Source: Sedimentisphaerales bacterium
GTDB taxonomy: Bacteria > Planctomycetota > Phycisphaerae > Sedimentisphaerales > SM23-30
Assembly: GCA_016934515.1 (NCBI GenBank)
Contig: JAFGSR010000168.1
Span: 1-64,000 of the forward strand
DNA length: 64,000 nt
Reading direction: 5' to 3'
Shown in pieces: positions 29,485-38,649 of the stretch. Numbering within the stretch: position 1 is the stretch's first letter; each line of letters opens with the position of its first letter. The notes under the pieces are model-generated. The model ran no database searches. It was not told where the DNA came from and worked only from the letters and a program-made list of their open reading frames with translations. The translations under genes and the position numbers were made by a program.

Positions 29485-31112
29485 TGGAGTATCAAGGTTT
29501 ATATTCTGTGATCGGACCACCGGGGACCGGTAAGACTACGTTTCTGGCGAGTCAGGTCAGGAAAGTAGTGGACAGCGGTTATAAGCCGGTTGTTTGTTCG
29601 TTGACCAAAACGGCGGCGAGAGAGATTGCCAGCCGTGATCTGCCGATACCAGATCATTTTGTCGGTACGTTACACAGTCTGGCGTTTCGGGCGATTGGCC
29701 ATGATCGAAAGTTAGTTAATATTAAACAATGGAATGAAGAACACCCGGAGTATCCGCTTTCTGTGGTTACGGCGGAAACCGATGACCTGAAAGTTACCAG
29801 TGGGACCGGCAACGCCGACGAATTATATGAGCATCTTATGTTGTACCGACATCGACGCACACCGAAACAGTTGTGGAGTGCGAGAGTCAAGGCGTTTAAC
29901 AAGGTGTGGTCTGACTGGAAGTTTGAAAATGAATTTTTAGACTTTACCGACATGATCGAAGATGCTTTGGAGCGGGGCGTTGAGCCTTACGGTGAGCCGG
30001 ATATTATTATCGGTGATGAGTTGCAGGACTTTTCGCGGCTGGAGTATGAGTTAATCAGGATGTGGGGCATCAAGGCCGGAGCATTGATCGGGTGCGGTGA
30101 CGGCCAACAATCGCTCTACCAATGGCGGGGTGCAGACCCTACTATTTTCGACGATCCGATGATACCACAGGACCATCGTAGAATATTACAACAGTCTTAT
30201 CGAATACCGAGAGCGGTGCATCGAGCAGCAATCAAGTGGGTTAAGCGTCTGAGCGATTATAAACCTATCGAGTATCAGCCGAGAGATTTTGAGGGGGCGG
30301 TGCATCGTTGCCCGGCAACGACAAAGGAACCGTCACCGGCGATCAATTTGGCTGAAAAATATCTGTCCGAAGGCAAGTCAGTGATGCTGATGACAACCTG
30401 TTCTTATATGCTGAAAATTTTACTGATTCGATTGAGAGAGCGGGCGATGCTTTTCTGCAATCCATGGCGAGTTGCAAACGGGGGCTGGAATCCGTTGGCT
30501 ATGAAAAAAGGAACTTCGATGACTGATCGGGTTGCCTGCCTGCTGAAGATGGACCGGCGTACTGACGCAAATCCGCCGTGGACCGCTAAAGAATTCTGGG
30601 CATGGGCGAGTGTGTTGAAGTCTGGCGAAATATTCCTGAAGGGTAAAAAGGAAAAAGCTCAGCAGATCGTTGCTGGTTTTGAAAAAGAGGTTGCCTGGAC
30701 GGTGATCCAAGAGTTCGTTGACATGGAGAAGCTGAAGCAGATCGGTAGTTTACTGTTCGACGGCAAGGCTACTGCTGCGTTGGGCTGGTGGCAGAGCAGA
30801 TTGCGGGGGACGATGATTGACCGGGCGAAGTATCCGGTAGCGATTGTTAAGAAGCACGGGCTGGAGGCTTACGGCAAACAACCTAAGTTGTATGTGGGAA
30901 CGATTCACAGTTTTAAGGGAGCGGAAGCAGACGTTGTGTTTATTTTTCCGAGTTTATCGCCGCAAGCACACCGGGCATGGTGCGGAGAAAAAAGAAGCGG
31001 GGAGAAATCGCCGAGGGATGCGATTGTTAGAGCGTTTTATGTGGCTCTGACCAGAGCCAGAGAGCAAGTATATATTTGTCAGGATGCAAGCAGAATGAGT
31101 GTGGACCTATGA
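29484..31112 (+). CDS. UvrD/Rep-like superfamily 1 helicase
   Basis: 'GPPGTGKTTFLASQVRK', 'IIGDELQDFSRLEYELI', 'GCGDGQQSLYQWRGADP', 'TIHSFKGAEADVVFIFP', 'RAFYVALTRAREQVYI'. Confidence 0.93.
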   Translation: MEYQGLYSVIGPPGTGKTTFLASQVRKVVDSGYKPVVCSLTKTAAREIASRDLPIPDHFVGTLHSLAFRAIGHDRKLVNIKQWNEEHPEYPLSVVTAETDDLKVTSGTGNADELYEHLMLYRHRRTPKQLWSARVKAFNKVWSDWKFENEFLDFTDMIEDALERGVEPYGEPDIIIGDELQDFSRLEYELIRMWGIKAGALIGCGDGQQSLYQWRGADPTIFDDPMIPQDHRRILQQSYRIPRAVHRAAIKWVKRLSDYKPIEYQPRDFEGAVHRCPATTKEPSPAINLAEKYLSEGKSVMLMTTCSYMLKILLIRLRERAMLFCNPWRVANGGWNPLAMKKGTSMTDRVACLLKMDRRTDANPPWTAKEFWAWASVLKSGEIFLKGKKEKAQQIVAGFEKEVAWTVIQEFVDMEKLKQIGSLLFDGKATAALGWWQSRLRGTMIDRAKYPVAIVKKHGLEAYGKQPKLYVGTIHSFKGAEADVVFIFPSLSPQAHRAWCGEKRSGEKSPRDAIVRAFYVALTRAREQVYICQDASRMSVDL

Positions 31113-31272
31113 AAAATTTTGAAAAACTGTTTCCAACTATTTTAATATTTTTGGATGTTTGTTCAGCGGCGGGCTATCTCCCTTCTGGTGATTGGAGAAA
31201 AGTAATTTATTGGCTGGCGGCTGCTGTGTTGACTTTTGTTGTGACCTATTAACAGAGAAAGGATGGTAAGGC

Positions 31273-31518
31273 ATGAAGATTCAAATGCAGGCGTTTATTA
31301 AGAGCTGCAAAATCACGGCTGCTTCTGGAGAGTTGACAGTTAGCGGTTTGCAATCGTCAAACGATGAGTATGAGAAAATTGCGGAGTTAATCAAGGAAAA
31401 GGAAGTGGTAACTCTGACGCTGGAGCCGGTGCAGGATCGGATGTTCGGTGATGAAGATGATTACAACAGTGAGCCAGAGAGCAAGGATGCAGACGATGAG
31501 CAAAAGCCCAAAGCGTGA
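31273..31518 (+). CDS. phage hypothetical protein
   Basis: 81-aa ORF, acidic C-term. Confidence 0.5.
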   Translation: MKIQMQAFIKSCKITAASGELTVSGLQSSNDEYEKIAELIKEKEVVTLTLEPVQDRMFGDEDDYNSEPESKDADDEQKPKA

Positions 31519-31801
31519 GTCGTATCTGGCAAAGCAATGTTTGAGCTGGCTTAACTGTCGGCTCAATACATTGTTTTTCAAGGTCCATGGTGGGCCGTTT
31601 CAAGCAGCGGGAGTGTCTGACCTGATCGGCTTGGTCAACGGCAGGTTTGTCGCTATCGAGTTGAAAGTTGGAAGCAACAAACCAACGAAACTGCAATCAT
31701 TTTTTATATGTACAGTTAAACAAGCAGGCGGGATAGCAGAAGTTTGCTATACGCTCGACGAAGTTAAGGCAGTATGGGAGAAAGCAGCCCGATGGCATTG
31801 A
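31490..31801 (+). CDS. VRR-NUC-like nuclease
   Basis: 'KVHGGPFQAAGVSDLIGLVNGRFVAIELKVGSNKPTKLQSFFI' (G..D..ExK). Confidence 0.8.
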   Translation, partial: QTMSKSPKRESYLAKQCLSWLNCRLNTLFFKVHGGPFQAAGVSDLIGLVNGRFVAIELKVGSNKPTKLQSFFICTVKQAGGIAEVCYTLDEVKAVWEKAARWH

Positions 31802-32160
31802 CTAATAAAGAGCTAGAAGGAATAAAATTGTTTGTGCAGGAAGTGGGTGTGAACGCAAGAAGTCTAAAACTAAAGGACAATGTGAGCGTGAGAATTCATT
31901 GTGCGGATAACAGAAAGCAGGCGAGAGCGATGGAAGGCTGTAAGCATTTTTGGGTTGAGAGGACAGACGGTTATGAGGAACAATGTGGCGCTGCAATTTG
32001 CCTGATTTGCGGTGAGTATGACTGTGAATGTAAAGTGAGAAAAGAATTATATTGGAAGTCAGAGGCGTATAAAGTGCGCAGGATGGAATTGTTCAAAACC
32101 CTTGGTATAGCGGGAAATAAGCACGATATAGAAAAACGTATCGAGAAAGGCGGAGAGTGA
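31774..32160 (+). CDS. phage hypothetical protein
   Basis: 128-aa ORF, Cys-rich centre. Confidence 0.5.
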   Translation: MGESSPMALTNKELEGIKLFVQEVGVNARSLKLKDNVSVRIHCADNRKQARAMEGCKHFWVERTDGYEEQCGAAICLICGEYDCECKVRKELYWKSEAYKVRRMELFKTLGIAGNKHDIEKRIEKGGE

Positions 32161-32738
32161 TGGTTGAGCGAAAAAAAAGAACGGATGCAGATTTTTCTGA
32201 GTTTGAGTTACACATAACCCATACAGAAGAAATCTGTGTCCATTACCTCAAGAAACCGGGAAAAATGGAAGGTAGAGTTAAGTTTATTAACACCAATGGC
32301 ATCCTTGCTGTGACCGGTGATTATGGTAACTGGATTTTTTGTCGTGAATTCAGACCGTCAAAAGACGGACATGTGAGCGAACAGTATTGGAAAGAAAAGC
32401 TGCGATTTTCGTCAACGCAAAGCGGTTCGCATTTCTCCAGTGCAGATACCAGAAAAGTAATCGAAAGCGGCCTAAATGGTGACTTAGAAGAGTGGGGGTA
32501 TGAAGGGTCGCAGCTAGAGCAAATGAAAGCGTATTATCAGGAGTTACTGAAGTCTGTCGATCTGTCTGAAGGGGAGTACGTGGCTCAGGCGTTCTACGAT
32601 GATCGGCCTTCGTTCCTTGCTTGCGAAGATGTGCCGTTTGAGAAGGAAACCGACTACTGTTTGTTGGTTGTTTTCGATGCTTTTGAGGATATTTGCGACA
32701 GGATAAAAGAGGTTGGCGAACTTGAGAAAGGTGAGTGA
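32157..32738 (+). CDS. phage hypothetical protein
   Basis: 193-aa ORF overlapping upstream stop. Confidence 0.5.
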   Translation: MMVERKKRTDADFSEFELHITHTEEICVHYLKKPGKMEGRVKFINTNGILAVTGDYGNWIFCREFRPSKDGHVSEQYWKEKLRFSSTQSGSHFSSADTRKVIESGLNGDLEEWGYEGSQLEQMKAYYQELLKSVDLSEGEYVAQAFYDDRPSFLACEDVPFEKETDYCLLVVFDAFEDICDRIKEVGELEKGE

Positions 32739-32907
32739 ATTATGATACCGAACTGGTTGGCATGGATTTGTTTTATTTACACAATGGGGAGCTTGCTTCT
32801 GACGGCTGTGATTGTTCTCTGGTCAGTGCGAATCATGTTTAAAGAGGAGAAAACGAGGCTTTTTTAAGCAAGTAACACAGAGTAACACTAGAGCGGTTTG
32901 TTGGTGG

Positions 32908-33106
32908 TTTCCCCTATATAGGGAAAAATAATTATTTATGAAAAATTATTTATTCATTTAGGACCAATTACATAATTACACAGTTATAAATAAAGGACTT
33001 ATATCAATTACAGTAACCAATTACAGTAATTACAAATTAAATTTAGTCCCACCGGGTTTTTTCTCGAATAAGAGCTAATTAATTATTTTTTCTCTATATA
33101 GAGAAA
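32908..33106. promoter_or_regulatory. AT-rich inverted-repeat region with iteron-like direct repeats (candidate replication origin/regulatory region)
   Basis: 30-bp imperfect inverted repeats at 32908-32937 and 33077-33106 flank two CAATTACAGTAA repeats. Confidence 0.5.
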
Positions 33107-33448
33107 CGAATTACATGTGAGATCGGAGTTCGTGGATGGGTGAGCTTAAAAGACAGGATGCATCTTCATTGCGGTGTGTGAACAGGACACGGGGTAGCAG
33201 TAATGAAAAAAGAATCGGCTCTGAGGCTTCAGAAACGACGATTTCTCATTTTTTTACTGTGGCCCAGGGCGAACAAAAACGGCTCTCATGTATCAGAAAC
33301 GCACTTTTTTTGTTGTTTGTGCGTCCTGTGAGCGTAATTGGGTCCTTCCTGAGCATGAAAAGGCCGGAACACCCCCACGGGAACAATCACCAATGTTTTT
33401 ATTATTTCCTATCGTATGGCCAATATTAGGCTGGAAAGGCAGAAAATC

Positions 33449-34204
33449 ATGGCGGAAGCCGACGAAAAAAAAGAAAAAAAAGAGGTAAGCGGTGTCGAGA
33501 AAAAGAGTTATCCGCTTCGGTTGGAGTGGATTGCAGCCGGTACGCTGACCGAAAATCCGAGTAATTGGCGGAAACATTCGGCGGAGCAGATGCACTCGTT
33601 GTCGGATCTGCTCGAAGACCCGGACATCGGTTGGGCGGGTGCTTGTTTGTTTAACGAGCGAACCAAGCGGCTTATCGACGGCCATGCTCGCCGCAAGGCG
33701 GTGAGTCCTGAAACTCCGGTCCCGGTGTTGGTGGGCAATTGGTCTGAAGACGCTGAGCGAAAAATTCTGGCCACGCTCGATCCGGTGGGGGCCATGGCCG
33801 AGGGTGATTTGAATGCGTACAAGGAATTGCAAGCCATGATTGACGCGGAGAGCCTTTGGGTTCGCGATTTGATTCATAACACTACGGCGAGCCTCAGCGG
33901 TGAACAGGACGCAACTGATGCTGGTGAGGGTGATCCTGACGAGCTGGGGCCGAAGCATCCGGAGCTTGACCAGCAACCGTTCGAGCATCTGGATTATCTG
34001 ATGCTGATGTTCCGTGACGATCAAGACTTTCAGCAAGCCTGTGAGCTGTTGGGGATCAAGCGGGTAAAGGTGACGTATCCCGGTGGCATGAAAAAGGTCG
34101 GCCTGGGTAGGATAATCGACGGTCCTGTGGCAATCAAAAAACTAACGGCGAAAGCCAGTGAAGGGAGTTCGAAAAATGCAGATGGTAATTCCAACCAAGG
34201 GTAG
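33449..34204 (+). CDS. ParB-like (ParB/sulfiredoxin fold) phage protein
   Basis: 'NPSNWRKHSAEQMHSLSDLLEDPDIGWAGACLFNERTKRLIDGHARRKAV.....VPVLVGNWSEDAERKILATLDPVGAMA'. Confidence 0.7.
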   Translation: MAEADEKKEKKEVSGVEKKSYPLRLEWIAAGTLTENPSNWRKHSAEQMHSLSDLLEDPDIGWAGACLFNERTKRLIDGHARRKAVSPETPVPVLVGNWSEDAERKILATLDPVGAMAEGDLNAYKELQAMIDAESLWVRDLIHNTTASLSGEQDATDAGEGDPDELGPKHPELDQQPFEHLDYLMLMFRDDQDFQQACELLGIKRVKVTYPGGMKKVGLGRIIDGPVAIKKLTAKASEGSSKNADGNSNQG

Positions 34205-34892
34205 GGCTGACATTATTGGCAAAATGTCGCTGAGATTATTCCCCGACGCAACGCTGTGTGTTGGTGATGACGAGGTTGACCAGTATTCCCGGCACACGAA
34301 AAATTTGCTGGTCCACCCGGCAGCCCTTGTGGGGATGGGGCCGCTCCGTCAGTGGATATTGGACAATGTTGCCGATCCGTGCGTGGTGATGATTGACGAT
34401 GATATTTCTGTGTGCTACTCGCAGGTCGGTTTTCACAAGCGGCGGATCGAAGACCCGGCAGAAGTGCAGGCGATTGTCGAGCGTCTGGGACATCTCGCTC
34501 AGGACATTGGTGACTGTGTTTTCGGCTTTGCACAATCGGCACGACCTATGGCGTATGCGAATTTCTCGCCGTTCTCTCTGGATACCTGGGTGGGCACGGT
34601 GGCGGGTATGAATGGCCGGTCGCTGAGCTACGATACCCGGTTGATGTTGCGTGGCGAAGATATTGACCTGACTTTACAGGCGTTGTTGCATCACCGCTTT
34701 GTGCTGGCGGAGTGTCGCTACTATTTTGCCCATGCGATGTTTAAGCTGAAGGGGGGCAACGCCGTCAATCGGAGTTCGGAGCGTCACCGGGCGGAAACGG
34801 AGTATATGCTGAAAAAGTGGCGGGGGCATCTGGTTTCCAGAGAAACCAAGGGCGGAGCTGATCGGCTGGTGGTCCGGGTAAAACGAAAATAA
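34176..34892 (+). CDS. GT-A-like glycosyltransferase (TET/JBP-associated glycosyltransferase-like?)
   Basis: 'MQMVIPTKGRADIIGKMSLRLFPDATLCVGDDEVDQY', 'PCVVMIDDDISVCY', 'LMLRGEDIDLTLQALLH'. Confidence 0.6.
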   Translation: MQMVIPTKGRADIIGKMSLRLFPDATLCVGDDEVDQYSRHTKNLLVHPAALVGMGPLRQWILDNVADPCVVMIDDDISVCYSQVGFHKRRIEDPAEVQAIVERLGHLAQDIGDCVFGFAQSARPMAYANFSPFSLDTWVGTVAGMNGRSLSYDTRLMLRGEDIDLTLQALLHHRFVLAECRYYFAHAMFKLKGGNAVNRSSERHRAETEYMLKKWRGHLVSRETKGGADRLVVRVKRK

Positions 34893-34917
34893 ATCTTTAA
34901 TAAATATTTTTTCCAGC

Positions 34918-34951
34918 TTGACGCAAGGTAATCGTGTGCTAAGTTTAAGTA
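34918..34951 (+). promoter_or_regulatory. phage promoter, conserved with 35672
   Basis: TTGACG-N16-TAAGTT within TTGACgCAAgGtaAtCGTGTGCTAAGTTTAAGTA. Confidence 0.65.
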
Positions 34952-35006
34952 AAGCAAGGTACTTTATTACTTATTTAGTCACGTTTATTTTAAGAAAGGT
35001 GTAGCC

Positions 35007-35603
35007 ATGGGTTATCAGATTAGAACAATGAACAATTACGATTTTTTCGAGGTGGCGTCTGCGATGCAAAAGGCCATTCGCCGGGGCGATGGGCGTTTGG
35101 CTTCATATTGGGCATTGGAATTGTACGACAGCAAGTTTGAGGCTTATGTTTGGCGGCGGCTCCATATTATATCGGCTGAGGACGTTTGGGGCTGCATCAC
35201 GTTTGAGATTGAGGCTTTGTATAACGCCTGGAAGCTGCTGAGGCAACAGGACAAGAAAGCCAAGCCCTTTTGTGGGGCGGGCAGGTTGTTTGCGGTCAAG
35301 GCGGCAATGTTGCTGGCCATGGCCAAAAAAAGCCGGGACGCTGACAATATGATAAATCTGGTTTTCAATCCCAAAAAAATCAGTGACGCAGACCTTGAGC
35401 GAGATTTGGCAATATCTCGCCAGAATCGTGAGGATATTCCGGATTATGCTTTTGATTGTCATACGAGAATCGGAAAACAAGCCGGAAAAACAAAAGATGA
35501 GTTTATGGTTGAGGAGCATGACGCTTTATATCCCCGCGAAAAAGGTTTGTTCGATCAAGACGTTGAAGATTTAAGGAAAAAAAATCAAAGAAAAAAAGGT
35601 TGA
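35007..35603 (+). CDS. phage AAA-associated hypothetical protein
   Basis: 198-aa ORF upstream of MoxR-like gene: 'AIRRGDGRLASYWALELYDSKFEAYVWRRLHIISAEDVW'. Confidence 0.6.
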   Translation: MGYQIRTMNNYDFFEVASAMQKAIRRGDGRLASYWALELYDSKFEAYVWRRLHIISAEDVWGCITFEIEALYNAWKLLRQQDKKAKPFCGAGRLFAVKAAMLLAMAKKSRDADNMINLVFNPKKISDADLERDLAISRQNREDIPDYAFDCHTRIGKQAGKTKDEFMVEEHDALYPREKGLFDQDVEDLRKKNQRKKG

Positions 35604-35671
35604 TTTAGTAAGAAAAAAAGTGAATCAGTAGCCGAAAGGTATAAAAAATCCAGTATTTTAGAAATTTATTT

Positions 35672-35705
35672 TTGACACAAAGCTAACGTGTGCTAAGTTT
35701 AAGTA
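35672..35705 (+). promoter_or_regulatory. phage promoter, conserved with 34918
   Basis: TTGACA-N16-TAAGTT within TTGACACAAAGCTAACGTGTGCTAAGTTTAAGTA. Confidence 0.65.
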
Positions 35706-35801
35706 GCATGAAAAACAAAAAACAAAAAACTATAGCCAAAAAAACCGAACTTATGGGAAAGTTTCGGAAAATTTTAACCTTTTATATGTGGAGATTTTAA
35801 G

Positions 35802-36737
35802 ATGACAACTGAAACTGAAAACAAAAAACGGAGTCACGCGGAACTAATGGAGCTGATGGGCAAAACGCTGTCTGAGTATATCGAAGCACCTGTCAGCGAG
35901 GAGGCGGTACGCAGGATTATCGACGAAAAACTGGCCGAGCTGCCGGTGCAGAAGCTCGAAGTCACTTTGCCTGACGGTGTAACCACCGAAGTCGAGTCGC
36001 CGCACAAGCAACTGACCGATGTGATCGAGCTGGTCAAGCAAGGGCACAATAATATTCTGCTGGTTGGACCGGCAGGGACCGGCAAGACTACGATTGCCAG
36101 CGACTTGGCAAAAGCCTTGAATCTGGAGTTTGGATTTTTGAGCCTGTCGGCTGGAGTTACTGAGGCACACCTGTTTGGCCGCATCTTGCCGCAAGCCGAT
36201 GGAGCTTGGGCTTATCAATCGACCCGATTTGTAGATGTTTACGAAAATGGCGGCGTGTTCCTGCTGGATGAGGTTGACGCTGCTGACCCGAACTTGATGG
36301 TTTCGATTAACGCGGCAATCGCTAACGGCCACTTGAGCAACGTGGTCAACGGTAAAATTCACCAGCGGCATCCAAATTGCATTTTGATTGCCGCGGCAAA
36401 CACTTACGGTCTGGGTGCAGACGCTCAGTATGTGGGCCGCAATCCGCTCGATGCTTCGACGCTTGATCGGTTTGTGCTGTCAACTACGTTTGTCGATTAT
36501 GACACCGACCTTGAGAAGCGGTTGGCTCAGGGCGTTGAAGGGGCGGAGAGTCTGCTGGATTGGGTCTGGGCGATTCGTTCGAAAATTTCAGAGTACCGGC
36601 TTCGCCGGATTGCATCGACGCGAGTGGTGGTTAATGGCCTGTTGGCTCTGCGAGCGGAGCGTAGTTTGAATTACATCAAGACTATGTTTTTGCAATCGTG
36701 GTCAAAAGACGAGGTTGCCAAGGTCGAGAGTCTGTAA
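35802..36737 (+). CDS. MoxR-like AAA+ ATPase
   Basis: 'ILLVGPAGTGKTTIASDLAKALNLEF', 'GGVFLLDEVDAADPNLMVSINAAIANGHL', 'STLDRFVL'. Confidence 0.9.
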   Translation: MTTETENKKRSHAELMELMGKTLSEYIEAPVSEEAVRRIIDEKLAELPVQKLEVTLPDGVTTEVESPHKQLTDVIELVKQGHNNILLVGPAGTGKTTIASDLAKALNLEFGFLSLSAGVTEAHLFGRILPQADGAWAYQSTRFVDVYENGGVFLLDEVDAADPNLMVSINAAIANGHLSNVVNGKIHQRHPNCILIAAANTYGLGADAQYVGRNPLDASTLDRFVLSTTFVDYDTDLEKRLAQGVEGAESLLDWVWAIRSKISEYRLRRIASTRVVVNGLLALRAERSLNYIKTMFLQSWSKDEVAKVESL

Positions 36738-36776
36738 ACCCGAAACCAATAACACTCGAAAGTGTGGAGCTATAAA

Positions 36777-37898
36777 ATGAAGTCAACGAAAATACCCGCA
36801 AGATTTAATGGTCGATGCCGAAGTTGCCAAAATCCTATCGCCAAAGGCGACCCGGTGTGGTGGAAAAAAGAGTACGGTGTGAAATGCGATGCTTGTGGCC
36901 CGCACACTGAAGACGATGCGGCGTTGCCTCGCAAAAACAAAGGCAAGGCTCCTCGTACCCGCAAGTCGAGCACGAATCCGAGTGCGAGCAGACGCAGACG
37001 GCGGAGCAGTTCTCCGGCTCCTAGTCCTGCTGCTACAATGACTGAATTATCGGCAGACCGGGGCGAGTACATGGTGGAGTTTGGCAGTATGGTCGAGACG
37101 GTTACTAATGCCTTGCAGCAGGAGCACGCAACCGGTGATAAGATGGCGTTAGCAAGTGCTATGAATAGTTTTACTAGGCCCGGTGGTGATTCGTGGGGCA
37201 ATTGGTTTACAACTGACAAGTTTAGGCGGGAGCTTTCGGACCCGTCTTCTCATTACGTCGATGAAGTGGAGCGGATGCGTGAGGAGTTGGAAAACTCTTG
37301 CCCAGAGATTCAGTTAGGCCAGCGGATTAAACGTCGGGTTCGCCGGGGCCAAGAGTTTGGCGATCAGATCGACCCGGACCGGTTTCTTGCCAAGGTGCCG
37401 AATATCTGGGAGCGAACAGTTAGAGAGTTGCAGCCAGATCGTCAAGTTACTATTGGAGTCAACCTGACGGTGAATGGTAGTGAGCGAGCGGCGGCTACGC
37501 TGTATCGTGGTGCTGCTGTTCTGGCGATGGCTGATTATCTGTCGGCTCAAAATATTAACGTCAAGGTTGTGATGTATTTGCCGGTTACTAATCCCACCAA
37601 CGAAGTTAAGTTGGTTCTGGGCAAGTACGTTGTAAAGGATTTTTGTTCTCCGATTGATAAAAATACGCTGGCTTTCATGCTGTGCGAAATCGCTTTTATT
37701 CGGCTGTGTTTGATCGGTCAGGAAGCCGGATTGCCGGGCAGGGTTTATCACGGTCTGGGCTATGCTGCGGAGTTGCCGTATTGCGAAGCAAAAAACTGCG
37801 ATATAGTTGCCGGGCGGGAAGTGAACTCAAAAGAAGCTGCAATCGAGTGGCTGAGCGAAAACATTCAAAAGCACAGTGCCGACAAGGGTGCTGCATAA
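36777..37898 (+). CDS. zinc-finger protein partner of MoxR-like ATPase (DUF7192/VWA-like?)
   Basis: N-term 'CRSCQNPIAKGDPVWWKKEYGVKCDACG'; C-term alpha/beta region 'VTIGVNLTVNGSERAAATLYRGAAVLAMADYLSAQNINVKVVMYLP'. Confidence 0.6.
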   Translation: MKSTKIPARFNGRCRSCQNPIAKGDPVWWKKEYGVKCDACGPHTEDDAALPRKNKGKAPRTRKSSTNPSASRRRRRSSSPAPSPAATMTELSADRGEYMVEFGSMVETVTNALQQEHATGDKMALASAMNSFTRPGGDSWGNWFTTDKFRRELSDPSSHYVDEVERMREELENSCPEIQLGQRIKRRVRRGQEFGDQIDPDRFLAKVPNIWERTVRELQPDRQVTIGVNLTVNGSERAAATLYRGAAVLAMADYLSAQNINVKVVMYLPVTNPTNEVKLVLGKYVVKDFCSPIDKNTLAFMLCEIAFIRLCLIGQEAGLPGRVYHGLGYAAELPYCEAKNCDIVAGREVNSKEAAIEWLSENIQKHSADKGAA

Positions 37899-38151
37899 AT
37901 AAAAAAATATCGTAGCGGCTCCCACCGCTATTGTTGTCCTTGCCCCTGCCGGTGGACTCCACACCGCCGGTCAGGGGTGAGGCGTTTACCGTCCTTGTAA
38001 CCATGGTAAGATAGGCAAAACAAAGTGTTGATAGCTCTAAAACGTTTCAGAATGTTGCGAGAGGCAGAGGGCTTGTTTGAATGATTCCTGACATAGATTG
38101 AAGGCAATTGCGGCAACTGAGGCTTGTCTGAGCAGAAAACGGAGTATTTTA

Positions 38152-38649
38152 ATGGCGGCTGACAACGAAATACGTGATCGCGTGGTGCTTTTGATAACGC
38201 AGGGAGTATCTTTTGCCCAGATACTCGATTACTGTGGGAAGCAGGGGGTGGAGCCTGACGCGGTTGATGGTCTTATCGCTGAGGCCCGTAAACGTATTAC
38301 GATTGCGGCTGAATATAACCGGGACGAGCAGGTCGGGTTGGCTGTCCAGCGGCTTACGGAGCTTTATCGCAACGCTCTCGCCGGGCAGGACTTTCGCACG
38401 GCGTTGCAGGCTCAGCGGGAGCTTAATCGGCTGATGGGATTATACGAAAACAAAAACGCTAGCAGTGGTCCGGACTTGTCTGAAGACTTGGCGGGGCTGC
38501 GTGAACAGTTGGACACCATTGCGGGATATGTTTTACCGCTTGGATTAACATCGGATAATTATCCGCTTGAGGAGCATGTACGTCTTGCCATCAAAGCAAT
38601 CATCGACAACAAAAGAACGCTATCAGCGGCGGCTGGAAACGGCGAATGA
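38152..38649 (+). CDS. putative terminase small subunit/HTH protein
   Basis: Position immediately upstream of TerL; MAADNEIRDRVVLLITQGVSFAQILDYCGKQGVEPDAVDGLI. Confidence 0.5.
   Translation: MAADNEIRDRVVLLITQGVSFAQILDYCGKQGVEPDAVDGLIAEARKRITIAAEYNRDEQVGLAVQRLTELYRNALAGQDFRTALQAQRELNRLMGLYENKNASSGPDLSEDLAGLREQLDTIAGYVLPLGLTSDNYPLEEHVRLAIKAIIDNKRTLSAAAGNGE

Noticed and set aside
33463-33482. A-rich run as a programmed frameshift site in the ParB-like gene
   Set aside because: It encodes a plausible KKEKK linker in frame; no overlapping downstream ORF requires a shift.
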